A stretch of 64,000 nucleotides of DNA from Natronolimnobius sp. AArcel1 (GTDB taxonomy: Archaea > Halobacteriota > Halobacteria > Halobacteriales > Natrialbaceae): contig NZ_JAAKXY010000004.1 in the NCBI RefSeq assembly GCF_011043775.1, forward strand, positions 124,001 through 188,000, given 5' to 3'. The notes under the pieces are model-generated. The model did not search any database and was not told where the DNA came from. It worked only from the letters and a program-made list of their open reading frames with translations. The translations under genes and the position numbers were made by a program. Positions 8,810-16,788 of the stretch are shown here, piece by piece. The stretch's first letter is position 1. Each line of letters starts with the position of its first letter.

Positions 8810-9313
8810 ATGACGCTTTCGGAGGAGGCCAAAGGACGCCTGGCAGACGTGGTGGAGCTACAGCCGACGAAAAATTCCGAGCTACAGGACCGGTGGGGGG
8901 TCGAAAGCGGGAGCGAGGTTCACCAGTATCTCGAGAACGAACTGAGCGATTACTACTTTCGCGACGATAACAGCCTGATCCGGGCAACCGCGGAGGCCAA
9001 CGATCTCGTCGATGTCGAACCGGGTATCGAAAGCGACCCAGACGCAGATGGCGCGCCCTCGCGCATTCGCGTGCCGGAACTACAGGCCCAGATCGTCGAC
9101 GTACTCGCCGGCCCCGAAGAGGAATCGGAGAGTGTCGTCTCCGTGCTCCACAGCCTCCGCGAGGCCTACGATGTCGACCCGTCGGCTGAAGATGTCCGCT
9201 CAGGCCTCCAGAGTCTCCGCCGGAAAGACGTGGTCGAAATCGAGTACCGAACCGTCCCCACGTTCCGCCTGGCTGTCGACCGCGACGACCTCGAGGTTGC
9301 CGTTTCCAACTGA
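8810..9313 (+). CDS. DUF5797-type putative DNA-binding protein
   Basis: A 167-residue acidic protein. The N-terminal part (MTLSEEAKGRLADVVELQPTKNSEL...) resembles a winged-helix: three helices and SEVHQYLENELSDYYFRDDN, which reads as a recognition helix and wing. The C-terminal half (VPELQAQIVDVLAG...DVRSGLQSLRRKDVVEIEYR) looks like a second helical or winged unit. It fits the haloarchaeal DUF5797 family from memory. It is likely a transcription regulator, but target unknown. It runs in the same direction as the MFS gene 66 bases upstream and may share its transcript. Confidence 0.68.
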   Translation: MTLSEEAKGRLADVVELQPTKNSELQDRWGVESGSEVHQYLENELSDYYFRDDNSLIRATAEANDLVDVEPGIESDPDADGAPSRIRVPELQAQIVDVLAGPEEESESVVSVLHSLREAYDVDPSAEDVRSGLQSLRRKDVVEIEYRTVPTFRLAVDRDDLEVAVSN

Positions 9314-9382
9314 GACCTCTTACCGCCAGTTCTGGTAGCCGCTACCAGTCGAGAGCTGGTTAGCGGCGGGTGTCTGGTCCTC

Positions 9383-10348
9383 TTATTCGTCAGGACTCGC
9401 GTCCGCACCCGCTGGGCCTGCCTCGAGAAGTTCTGCCGTTAGATATTCGACGAACCGGTCTGGGTGTTCGGCGTGTGGTAACTGCGTCGCGTAGTCGATG
9501 ACGACCAGATCGAGATCCGCCGCTCGAGAGAGATCTCGTCCGTTGCGCAGTGGCACGAGTTCTGCGTCGCGTCCCCAGACGAGCGTCGTGTCGGTCTCGA
9601 GGGCGGCCAGTTCTGTCGCGAGGTCGAATTTGGGATCGAGCGTGCCGGACGCAAAGGAGGCTGGGGCGTAGCGAGCGCCCGGCTGATGGGCGCTATCCCA
9701 GGCGTAGGCGACTTCTGCGGCGTCGATTCGGTCACTGTCGTAGTAGCCATCCCGGTCGTAAAAGTACCGCAGCGAGGGTTTGCTTGCGAGCAGATTGAAT
9801 AGCGTCGTGCCGAGAAGTGGCGACCGAACGAGCGTGCGCAGCCACGGGCGCTCATCGCCGGTATCGCCGGTCGGGCAGATCAAGACGAGATGGGCGAACT
9901 CGCTTTCGTCTTCACCTGCAGCGTCGACGGCGAACGCACCGGTCAGCGAGGAGGCGACGACGATTGGTGACTCGGTGACGTCGCCCGCGAAGTCACGGAT
10001 GAACTCCGCATACAGCGTCGGCGAGTAGACAAGCGGCGGGCGATTCGAGCGCCCGAATCCGGGTAGGTCAACGGCGAACACGTGATAGTCTTCGGCCAAT
10101 CGCTCGAATACAGGGCTGAACTCGTTGCTGCTCGCTCCCGCGTGGACGCCATGAAGCAAGAGCATATCTGGATCGCTCGGATCGCCGGCAACGGTGTATC
10201 GTGTCTCCATCCCACGCCAGCGATACGTTCGTTCGACACCCTCGAGCGGGTTCTCGAGGTCACCTGCGCGTTTCGAAAGGAGGCGATTGCCGACGACGGC
10301 CGCACCAACGCTTCCGACCGCTGCACCGAGGACTGTTCGGGCGTTCAT
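9383..10348 (-). CDS. alpha/beta-hydrolase fold protein, membrane-tethered
   Basis: A 321-residue protein. Residues 1-25 form a hydrophobic anchor (MNARTVLGAAVGSVGAAVVGN). The hydrolase core then shows the oxyanion segment LLLHGVHAGASS, the nucleophile elbow VVASSLTGAF (catalytic Ser in a small-x-Ser-x-small turn), an acid position in WGRDAELVPLRN and a late His in LPHAEHPDRF. The triad therefore looks complete. The closest familiar group is the esterase/haloperoxidase-like hydrolases. Substrate unknown. The ASSLTG elbow departs from the usual GxSxG. Confidence 0.85.
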   Translation of the reverse strand: MNARTVLGAAVGSVGAAVVGNRLLSKRAGDLENPLEGVERTYRWRGMETRYTVAGDPSDPDMLLLHGVHAGASSNEFSPVFERLAEDYHVFAVDLPGFGRSNRPPLVYSPTLYAEFIRDFAGDVTESPIVVASSLTGAFAVDAAGEDESEFAHLVLICPTGDTGDERPWLRTLVRSPLLGTTLFNLLASKPSLRYFYDRDGYYDSDRIDAAEVAYAWDSAHQPGARYAPASFASGTLDPKFDLATELAALETDTTLVWGRDAELVPLRNGRDLSRAADLDLVVIDYATQLPHAEHPDRFVEYLTAELLEAGPAGADASPDE

Positions 10349-10431
10349 ACCACACAGTATGGCCGCGATGGCCTTAGAACTGCGGTCAGTATCCAGCGTG
10401 TGATAGTCAACGAGTCATCGTCGTGGCCGCC

Positions 10432-11580
10432 TCACCGCGAAGGCTCGTCACCCTCGAGTGTCGTCTCGCCGAGGTTGCCCTCGTGCTCGCTTCTGTCCTC
10501 ACTGTCGAGGTCACCCTCGAGGTCGGCCTCCGCCAGACACGCCTCGAGGTCCTCGAGAACGGCATCGGCAATCGAGTAGGGATCGGTCTCGCCCGTCCGA
10601 ACGGCGTCCGCGAGGGCGTCAATCCCACCCGTACGCTCGAGTTCGGCCTCGAGCAAGCTGTTGACGTCCTCCCGAAGAAGTGTCCGAATCTCCTCGGCGT
10701 GGCGCTTGCGAGCCAGTTCCGTGCGGGTGCCCGTCGACTCGAGGAACGCCCGATGGGCCGCGAGTTCCTCGAGAAACGCCTCAATGCCCTCGCCGCTCGT
10801 TGCGACGGTTTCGACAATTGGTGGCCGCCAGCCCTCCGCATCGTTTGCGTCGTCCGGAGTGCTGTCAGCAGCCACCGTCGCAACGCCGTGGTGCCCGGAG
10901 CCGACGGTGCTCGTTCCCTCGCCAAGGTGGATCATCTCCTCGAGTTCCTGGACCGTTCGGTCGGCCCCATCGCGGTCGGCCTTGTTGACCACGAACACAT
11001 CTGCGATCTCGAGGATGCCGGCTTTCAGCGTCTGGATGTCGTCGCCCGAACCCGGCGGGACGAGGACGGCGACCGTCTCTGCCGTACGGACGATGTCGAT
11101 TTCGTTCTGGCCAGCGCCGACGGTCTCGATGATGATCTTGTCCTTGCCGAAGGCGTCCATCGCCTTGACCGCGTCCGCGGTGGCAGTCGACAGGCCGCCA
11201 AGCGTCCCACGGGCGCTCATCGAGCGCACGAAGACGTCCATATCCCCGACTGTAGAGGCCATTCGAATCCGGTCACCGAGCACTGCACCGCCGGTAAACG
11301 GCGAGGATGGGTCAATCGCGATAATGCCGACCGTCTCGCCCCGGTCGCGATAGGTTTCCGCGAGTTTGTCCACCAGTGTCGACTTTCCCGCACCGGGGCT
11401 GCCCGTGATTCCGATCACGTCCGCCTCGCCCGTGTGGGGGTAGAGGTCAGAGACGAGGTCCCGATAGCCCGGCGCGCGATCCTCGATCTTCGAGATGACG
11501 CGGGCCAGCGCGCGATGTTCACCCGCGAGGAGCCCCTCGAGCAGTTCGGCGTGCACACTGGCGTCGTCAGCGCCGCTCAT
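10432..11580 (-). CDS. meaB: methylmalonyl-CoA mutase-associated GTPase MeaB
   Basis: A 382-residue G3E-family GTPase. The start is the ATG at 11580, where ATGA overlaps the stop of the B12-binding subunit. Motifs: Walker A GITGSPGAGKSTLVDKLAE (about residues 57-75), the MeaB/ArgK signature IDPSSPFTGGAVLGDRIRM, the switch region ETVGAGQNEIDIVR, and NKADRDGAD for guanine recognition. MeaB protects and reloads cobalamin in methylmalonyl-CoA mutase, the enzyme that links propionyl-CoA and the methylaspartate cycle to succinyl-CoA. The long C-terminal tail (from about residue 340) is acidic and haloarchaeal. The catalytic mutase subunit is not in this window. Confidence 0.95.
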   Translation of the reverse strand: MSGADDASVHAELLEGLLAGEHRALARVISKIEDRAPGYRDLVSDLYPHTGEADVIGITGSPGAGKSTLVDKLAETYRDRGETVGIIAIDPSSPFTGGAVLGDRIRMASTVGDMDVFVRSMSARGTLGGLSTATADAVKAMDAFGKDKIIIETVGAGQNEIDIVRTAETVAVLVPPGSGDDIQTLKAGILEIADVFVVNKADRDGADRTVQELEEMIHLGEGTSTVGSGHHGVATVAADSTPDDANDAEGWRPPIVETVATSGEGIEAFLEELAAHRAFLESTGTRTELARKRHAEEIRTLLREDVNSLLEAELERTGGIDALADAVRTGETDPYSIADAVLEDLEACLAEADLEGDLDSEDRSEHEGNLGETTLEGDEPSR

Positions 11581-11993
11581 CGCTCGGGTGCGTTCTCCCG
11601 GACGAACGCGATGGTCTCTGCAATCGACGTGCCGGGGCCGAAAATCTGGGCGACGCCCGCCGACTCGAGCGCCGGACGATCTTCCTCGGGGATGACGCCG
11701 CCGACGAGGACGAGCGTATCCTCCTTTGCGCCGTACTCTGCCAGCCCGTCCATGATCTTGGGCACGAGCGTGTCGTGTGCGCCGGAGAGGATCGAAATCC
11801 CGAGCACGTCGACGTCCTCTTGGACCGCAGCCTGAACGATCTCCTCGGGCGCGTTGTGCAGCCCCGAGTAGACAACCTCGAAGCCAGCGTCTCGAAACGC
11901 TCGAGAGATGACGTGTGCGCCCCGGTCGTGGCCGTCGAGTCCGACCTTGGCGACGAGACACCGGATCGACGCCTCCTCCTGTTCGGTACTCAT
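11577..11993 (-). CDS. methylmalonyl-CoA mutase, cobalamin-binding subunit
   Basis: A 138-residue protein corresponding to the C-terminal B12-binding domain of methylmalonyl-CoA mutase. It has the base-off cobalamin motif LDGHDRGAHV (D-x-H-x2-G), followed by the SGLHNAPEEIVQAA and GGVIPEED turns that pack against the corrin tail. In haloarchaea this domain is a separate polypeptide. It overlaps meaB by four bases (ATGA), so the two are translationally coupled. The start MSTEQ at 11993 was chosen because the upstream extension lacks the acidic character of the protein. Confidence 0.94.
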   Translation of the reverse strand: MSTEQEEASIRCLVAKVGLDGHDRGAHVISRAFRDAGFEVVYSGLHNAPEEIVQAAVQEDVDVLGISILSGAHDTLVPKIMDGLAEYGAKEDTLVLVGGVIPEEDRPALESAGVAQIFGPGTSIAETIAFVRENAPER

Positions 11994-12102
11994 AGGCCCC
12001 TGTTCACCGCCCGCCCGTTTCACGTTAACGGACACCAGTACGGCTATGAAGCCGCACCCAGCATCAATGAAGGCAAGGTTACGGATTATTTCGTTGGACA
12101 AA

Positions 12103-12126
12103 GATATATTCCGTACGAGTCCGTAC
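12103..12126 (+). promoter_or_regulatory. TATA box and inverted-repeat operator of the HTH/TumE-like cassette
   Basis: GATATATT at 12103-12110 is a good archaeal TATA box; its expected start point falls near the ATG at 12134, so the message is nearly leaderless. Between them sits a perfect 5-base inverted repeat with 4-base spacer, GTACG-AGTC-CGTAC (12113-12126). A dimeric HTH protein bound there would block polymerase. This suggests autoregulation by the first gene product (inference). Confidence 0.55.
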
Positions 12127-12133
12127 TACTGCT

Positions 12134-12709
12134 ATGAAAGAACCGAGCCCAGAACTGACGGTTGACGCCGGCGAACGGGCGGAACCGCCGGATTTCGATG
12201 CGCTCGAGGATCCGGCCGACCTCATCCGCGGCGAGCGAACGCGCGACGATTTCTTCGATACGGTGCTCGGATTGGACAGTCCGGCGACGGTGAGCGATAT
12301 CGCCGACCGTGCTGGGCACGGCGTCGATGCAGCGAGGGAGTATCTCGAGTGGTTCGCGCGGATGGGAATTGTGGCGCAGGTCACTGACTCACCGGCGACG
12401 TACGAGCGAAACGACGGCTATCTTCGCTGGCGTCGCGTCCAGCAACTCCAGAGCCAGTACACGGTCGATGAACTCCTGTCCGCACTCGAAACGGAGCGAG
12501 CAGCTGACGAAGAGTTCACCACAACGTTCGAGGTCGACTCACCGAGCGACATCTCGATTGCCGCATACGCATCAGCAACCGACCAGCCGGTTGCGGATGT
12601 CTGGGAGGAACTTTCATCGTGGCAGACGACCCGCCGCCGAATCGATCTCCTCGAGCGTGCGCTCACGACTGATTCCGGAACGGCTACCGACGAACGCACA
12701 GCCGTATGA
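12134..12709 (+). CDS. winged-helix protein, DUF7342-like (putative antitoxin/regulator)
   Basis: A 191-residue acidic protein. Residues about 30-100 form a winged helix: LIRGERTRDDFFDTVLGL, then ATVSDIADRAGHGVDAAREYLEWFARMGIV with helix-turn-helix spacing, then a wing containing YERNDGYLRWRR. The C-terminal half is helical and likely dimerizes or binds the partner. Its stop overlaps the next gene's ATG by four bases, and an inverted repeat lies in its promoter. This layout of a DNA-binding first gene and a TumE-like second gene is that of a type II toxin-antitoxin pair. Confidence 0.72.
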   Translation: MKEPSPELTVDAGERAEPPDFDALEDPADLIRGERTRDDFFDTVLGLDSPATVSDIADRAGHGVDAAREYLEWFARMGIVAQVTDSPATYERNDGYLRWRRVQQLQSQYTVDELLSALETERAADEEFTTTFEVDSPSDISIAAYASATDQPVADVWEELSSWQTTRRRIDLLERALTTDSGTATDERTAV

Positions 12710-13152
12710 CCGAGCGCAGCGACGACACGTGGGATCGCGACGATAGCGGCGCGCCGGTCGATTTCGACCGATTAGAGACGATTGCAGATCGACTCGAGAC
12801 GAGCGGGCGGTTCGAACGCGTCGACAGTCACCCCGCGTTCGCGCCGAATCGTGTGGTCTGTGTCTACGACTCGACGTTCTACCCACCCACCGTTGAGGCG
12901 GCTCGAGTCGAGTTCATCTGGTTCAAAAACGGCGATTTCACGATTCAGTATCACGAAGACCACAGTGCAGGGACGTTCGATCACCGATGGGATCGACATC
13001 CTTCCGATCACAACGCTCGAGAGCACATCCACCCGGGACCCGACGCACCGACGCCGGGAGTCGATACGTCCCATCCCGACGATTGGCGCGATGTCCTTAC
13101 AGCGGTCCTGAAAGAGATCGAGGAGCGACAGCGAGCGTTCTGGACCGAGTAA
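12706..13152 (+). CDS. TumE/DUF6516-family protein (putative toxin)
   Basis: A 148-residue protein. Its core reads ARVEFIWFKNGDFTIQYHE, then HRWDRHPSDHNAREHIHPG, the His-rich signature I associate with the DUF6516/TumE family. The family is proposed as the toxin half of toxin-antitoxin loci. It is translationally coupled (ATGA) to the winged-helix gene. The cluster of conserved His, Asp, Arg and Trp could form a nuclease site, but the reaction is not established here. The product is intact, with no stop or frameshift. Confidence 0.75.
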   Translation: MTERSDDTWDRDDSGAPVDFDRLETIADRLETSGRFERVDSHPAFAPNRVVCVYDSTFYPPTVEAARVEFIWFKNGDFTIQYHEDHSAGTFDHRWDRHPSDHNAREHIHPGPDAPTPGVDTSHPDDWRDVLTAVLKEIEERQRAFWTE

Positions 13153-13158
13153 TCGAAC

Positions 13159-14223
13159 CTACAACTCGACTCGAGTCCCCTCCTCTGCCGACTCGTACAC
13201 CCCCTCGGCAATCTGGACATCGGTGAGCCCGTGTCGACCGTCTGGTGCAAGCTCCATCTCAGTCAGCACCGCGGTCGCGAAGTAATCGAACTCCTCGGTG
13301 ACCTCGTGGGGCGCTGCAACAGTCCCCTCGAGGTGGCTCCCGTCGACGTCAATCGTCAGGTGACAGGCGTCGTCGACGCCGAAGACGGATTCGACGACGA
13401 TCCGGCCCTCGGTCCCGGTGATTGCGAACCGACTCGCGCCGGCTGAATTGAAACTCGCGGTACACGAGGCTGTCACAGCATCGGGGAACTCGAGGTGGAC
13501 AGCGACGTGTTCGTCGACGCCCTCGAAGGCGGGATGGGAGTTATCCGTCGTGCCGCGGACGGCGACCGGGTCGGCGTCGAGGACGTACCGGGCGGTGTTG
13601 ATCGGATAGACGCCGATATCCATCAGCACAACGCCGCCAGCGAGGTCGGGATCGAGTCGCCACTGATCCGGCCCGCCGTGCTCGAGGACGTGAAAGGAGA
13701 ACTCGCCATGAACCTGAACGGGGTTGCCGATGAGGCCGTCTGCGACCTTCCGGCGAATCCAGCGGATCGAACGCGCTGCCTGCATCCGGTAGGCCGTCAT
13801 CAGCGGGACGCCCGCATCCTCGCAGACCTCGACCAAACGTGCGGCGCGGTCGGCATCCGCCTCGAGTGGCTTCTCACAGAGGACGGCCTTCTCGAGGTCG
13901 GCGGCGGCGGTTTCGACGTGCGGAAGGTGGAGCGCGTTCGGCGTGACGATATAGACTGCGTCGTAATCCTCGCTGCCGACGCCGTCGCCGTACTCCTCGT
14001 AGGTGAGCGCGTGTTCGGCGTCGAACTCGCGTGCGACCTCACTGGCCTTTTCAGCGGAGCCGCTGACGACCGCCGTCGTCTCGCAGTAGTCTGATTCCTC
14101 AATACACGGCAGCGCGGTGTTTCGTGCGAACCCGCCAAGACCGATGACTGCGAATCGCAGTGGTGCGTCCGCAACAGAACGGTCCCAGTCTCGCTCGAAT
14201 CGCGCCGGGAGCTCGAGTGTCAT
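13159..14223 (-). CDS. gfo6: Gfo/Idh/MocA oxidoreductase, D-xylose 1-dehydrogenase (Gfo6)-like
   Basis: A 354-residue NAD(P)-dependent dehydrogenase. The N-terminal Rossmann fold has FAVIGLGGFARN (about residues 25-36), and the catalytic block is AVLCEKPLEADADRA with the family Lys of EKP. The second domain has GGVVLMDIGVYPINTARYVL, where Asp and His/Tyr positions bind the sugar. The sequence is close to the NADP-dependent D-xylose 1-dehydrogenase of haloarchaea, which starts oxidative xylose breakdown. A glucose or other aldose dehydrogenase role is also possible. It is divergent from the RraA-like gene. The ATG at 14223 was preferred to one at 14247. Confidence 0.82.
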   Translation of the reverse strand: MTLELPARFERDWDRSVADAPLRFAVIGLGGFARNTALPCIEESDYCETTAVVSGSAEKASEVAREFDAEHALTYEEYGDGVGSEDYDAVYIVTPNALHLPHVETAAADLEKAVLCEKPLEADADRAARLVEVCEDAGVPLMTAYRMQAARSIRWIRRKVADGLIGNPVQVHGEFSFHVLEHGGPDQWRLDPDLAGGVVLMDIGVYPINTARYVLDADPVAVRGTTDNSHPAFEGVDEHVAVHLEFPDAVTASCTASFNSAGASRFAITGTEGRIVVESVFGVDDACHLTIDVDGSHLEGTVAAPHEVTEEFDYFATAVLTEMELAPDGRHGLTDVQIAEGVYESAEEGTRVEL

Positions 14224-14368
14224 AGAGACCACGTCAAGGCGTGCCATATTGTAGGCACCGAAAGCGGGTACTTACGTCCCGACGACAGGGTACAGAAATC
14301 GTGAATGTTTACTCGAATTGTACTCATGGTCGGTGGAAACCGGCAGCAGGCGTAGCCAGTAGCCGCTA

Positions 14369-14375
14369 TTTTATA
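14369..14375 (+). promoter_or_regulatory. TATA box of the RraA-family gene
   Basis: TTTTATA ends 31 bases before the ATG at 14407, the right distance for an archaeal TATA box with a very short leader. It lies in the 183-base divergent region shared with the Gfo6-like gene. Confidence 0.5.
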
Positions 14376-14406
14376 CCCCGCGCGCCAGTTGCCACCGAGC
14401 ACGACA

Positions 14407-15078
14407 ATGGTAACCAGTGAACAACGAGAGAAGCTAACGAACTTCCACAGCGCCCTGCTCAACGACGTGACCGACGAGATGGGGATCAAAGACAACGTGA
14501 TTCCCTGTACGCGTCTCGAGTCGCTGTGGTCGCGCGAACCCACGGTCGGCACGGCCCACCCAGCCCAGCGCGTTGAAATCGGCTACGAGAAAGAGGGCGA
14601 CGACGACGAAGACGAAGGCTCTGAATTCTTCGACTATCTCGAGGCGACCGACCCCGGCGATTTCATCGTGATGGCCGCGCCCAAAGACACGGAGGTTGGC
14701 CTCTGGGGGGAACTCCTGAGTTCGATTGTGCAAGAAAACGGCGCGGAGGGTGCGCTCATCGACGGCCCAACGCGGGATTCGCGACTGATCGAAGAACACG
14801 AGTTCCCCGTCTGGGCGGAAGGCCACAGCGCCATCGAGTCGTTCGGCCGCGTCGCCTTCCAGGAGTACGGCGTCCCCGTCGAGGTCCACGACGTGACCAT
14901 CAACCCCGGCGACGTCGTCTTCGCGGACTACGAATCAATCGTCGTCATCGACCCCGATGACCTCGAGCACGTCATCGACGAGGCTGAAGACGAACTCGAG
15001 ACGGAGAACAAGGTTCGCTCGGACATCCGCGACGGCGATAGCGTCTACGAGGTCTGGGATCGGTACGGGACGCTCTGA
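14407..15078 (+). CDS. RraA/HMG-aldolase family protein
   Basis: A 223-residue protein of the RraA-like fold (phosphohistidine-swivelling-like alpha/beta/alpha barrel). It shows GLWGELLSSIVQENGAEG (about residues 98-115) and then DGPTRDSRL, in which Arg123 and Asp124 match the substrate-binding Arg and metal-ligand Asp of class II 4-hydroxy-4-methyl-2-oxoglutarate aldolases. True RraA RNase E inhibitors lack a complete catalytic set, so an aldolase role is more likely. It sits between a sugar dehydrogenase and a sugar-acid dehydratase. It could cleave a 2-keto-3-deoxy acid (inference). The acidic loop at about residues 61-72 is haloarchaeal. Confidence 0.78.
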   Translation: MVTSEQREKLTNFHSALLNDVTDEMGIKDNVIPCTRLESLWSREPTVGTAHPAQRVEIGYEKEGDDDEDEGSEFFDYLEATDPGDFIVMAAPKDTEVGLWGELLSSIVQENGAEGALIDGPTRDSRLIEEHEFPVWAEGHSAIESFGRVAFQEYGVPVEVHDVTINPGDVVFADYESIVVIDPDDLEHVIDEAEDELETENKVRSDIRDGDSVYEVWDRYGTL

Positions 15079-15184
15079 TCGCTTCGTTCGGGGGCGCTCG
15101 CACGACGTGCTGATGGCGAGGCCGGTGAGCCGCTGGCTTGTCCCGCACTGGAGAAAACGGCGACTGGTGCGGGTATGTGACGAT

Positions 15185-15190
15185 TTATAT
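15185..15190 (+). promoter_or_regulatory. TATA box of the sugar-acid dehydratase gene
   Basis: TTATAT starts 29 bases before the ATG at 15214, which places the start point at or next to the start codon; the transcript is probably leaderless. This gives the dehydratase its own promoter separate from the RraA-like gene. Confidence 0.5.
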
Positions 15191-15213
15191 GTTGGAACCC
15201 GACAGAGGGTGAC

Positions 15214-16404
15214 ATGGAACACGAGAGTGCGCCCCGCGATGTTGCGATTACAGATATCCAGACGACGACAATCGGCGAGACCTTCGAGTGGACGCTCGTC
15301 CGCATCTACACGGACGCAGGCGTCACCGGCACCGGCGAGATGGTCCTCGGCCCGAAAGCAGACGCCTACCTCCACGAGGTCAAACCGATCATCATCGGGA
15401 AGAACCCCGTCGACATCGACGCGCGCTGTACGGAACTGTTCGACTACCTCTCTTACCGCGGCGGGATCAACGGCATCGGCGTCACCGCGATTTCGGGGAT
15501 CGATCTCGCGCTGCACGATCTCGCTGGGAAACTGCTCGAGGTGCCCGCTCACCAACTTCTCGGCGGGAAACACCGCGAGGACGTTCGCGTCTACTGTGAC
15601 GTCCACGCGGGCGAGCACCTCCACGAGGCCGACGGCGAGCCTGACGAGGATCCCTACGATCCCGAAGCCTACGCTGGGGCGGCCGAAGCAGTCGTCGACG
15701 AAGGCTGGGACGCGATCAAGTTCGACCTCGACAGCCCCGACAAGCACGTTCAAGATCCGAAAAACAAGCACCTGAACGCTCGAGCAATCGACTTCCGCGC
15801 CTCCATCGTCGAGGCCGTCACCGAACGCGTCGGTGACCGCGCGGACATCGCCTTCGACTGCCACTGGAGCTGGACCGGCGACACCGTCCGCCGACTCGCC
15901 TCGGCTGTCGAAGACTACGACGTCTGGTGGCTCGAGGACACTGTCCCGCCGGAAAATCACGACGTACAGGAGTACGTCACCCACAACACGGACACTACCA
16001 TCGCCGCGGGTGAGAACATCTACCGCGTTGAGGGCGCGCGCCAGTTAGTCGAGAATCAAGGCCTCGATATCATCCACCCTGACGTGCCCAAAAACGGCGG
16101 CATGCTCGAGACGAAAAAGATCGCGAACATCGCGAAAGCCTACTACATCCCGCTCGCGCTGCACAACGTCGCCTCGCCGGTCGGGACGATGGCCAGCGCC
16201 CACGTCGGCGCTTCAGCCTCGAACTTCCTCGCACTCGAGTACCACGCCCGCGACGTGGACTGGTGGGACGATGTGGTCGAAGAGGACATTCTCGAGCCGG
16301 GCCGGATCGAGGTGCCGGATGAGCCGGGTCTCGGCGTCGAAGTTGATCTCGACGTGGTTGCAGCGCATATGAAAGAAGGCGAGGAACTCATCGACGAAGC
16401 GTAG
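15214..16404 (+). CDS. enolase-superfamily sugar-acid dehydratase (xylonate/gluconate type)
   Basis: A 396-residue protein. The N-terminal capping domain carries TFEWTLVRIYTDAGVTGTGE. The barrel domain has DAIKFDLD (catalytic Lys region), DCHWSW (first metal-ligand Asp), WWLEDTVPPE (Glu ligand) and GENIYR (third Glu ligand), and ends with ALHNVASPVGTMAS, where the His is the general acid. This set fits the mandelate racemase/muconate-lactonizing branch that dehydrates sugar acids to 2-keto-3-deoxy acids. Its motifs are close to what I recall of haloarchaeal xylonate and gluconate dehydratases. Substrate is undecided between xylonate, gluconate and galactonate. It lies in a sugar module with the dehydrogenase at 13159 and RraA-like protein. 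Confidence 0.83.
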   Translation: MEHESAPRDVAITDIQTTTIGETFEWTLVRIYTDAGVTGTGEMVLGPKADAYLHEVKPIIIGKNPVDIDARCTELFDYLSYRGGINGIGVTAISGIDLALHDLAGKLLEVPAHQLLGGKHREDVRVYCDVHAGEHLHEADGEPDEDPYDPEAYAGAAEAVVDEGWDAIKFDLDSPDKHVQDPKNKHLNARAIDFRASIVEAVTERVGDRADIAFDCHWSWTGDTVRRLASAVEDYDVWWLEDTVPPENHDVQEYVTHNTDTTIAAGENIYRVEGARQLVENQGLDIIHPDVPKNGGMLETKKIANIAKAYYIPLALHNVASPVGTMASAHVGASASNFLALEYHARDVDWWDDVVEEDILEPGRIEVPDEPGLGVEVDLDVVAAHMKEGEELIDEA

Positions 16405-16506
16405 CCAGTCTCTGCATCGGTTTCGGTTATTACCAAAGCTTAATCCATTTGATGTTTTATCGGCGATAGTCACTATGGTCTCCCGCCGTCCCAACAGAAG
16501 TCGGCT

Positions 16507-16710
16507 TCAGTCGTCGGACTCGTTGACGGACTCGGTTTCGGTATCGTCCGCGTTCTCGTCTTCCGCATCGGACGAATCGTCACCCCTCGATTCCACCGCG
16601 GCGTCGTCGGGCGCGTCCTCCGTGTTTTCTTCGCCTGTAGGGCCGACGCAGCCGCCGAGTGATGCGGAAATGGCACCAGTGGCCGTAACGAGAAGTGTTC
16701 GACGGTTCAT
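16507..16710 (-). CDS. small Tat-type lipoprotein, acidic
   Basis: A 67-residue protein starting MNRRTLLVTATGAISASLGGC. Twin Arg, a hydrophobic core and a lipobox LGGC with Cys21 predict Tat export and lipid attachment. The mature part is only about 46 residues, nearly all Asp, Glu, Ser and Asn, with no recognisable fold. It might be a surface-charge or spacer protein. A TATA-like AATAAACC lies upstream on the minus strand, in line with a real gene. Confidence 0.6.
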   Translation of the reverse strand: MNRRTLLVTATGAISASLGGCVGPTGEENTEDAPDDAAVESRGDDSSDAEDENADDTETESVNESDD

Positions 16711-16788
16711 AGAACTCGAGTGATCGGTTTATTGATAAGTGCTTTCTGATTCCCAAGAGTGCGACCGCGTTGAGGGTCCATCGCCGAG

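Noticed and set aside
10423-11835. 470-codon plus-strand reading frame opposite meaB
   Set aside because: Antisense to a certain GTPase gene; the translated product has no acidic bias or motif.
10432-11961. MeaB as a 509-residue protein
   Set aside because: The first 127 residues are an arginine-rich shifted reading of the B12-binding gene; the ATG at 11580 with ATGA overlap is the proper start.
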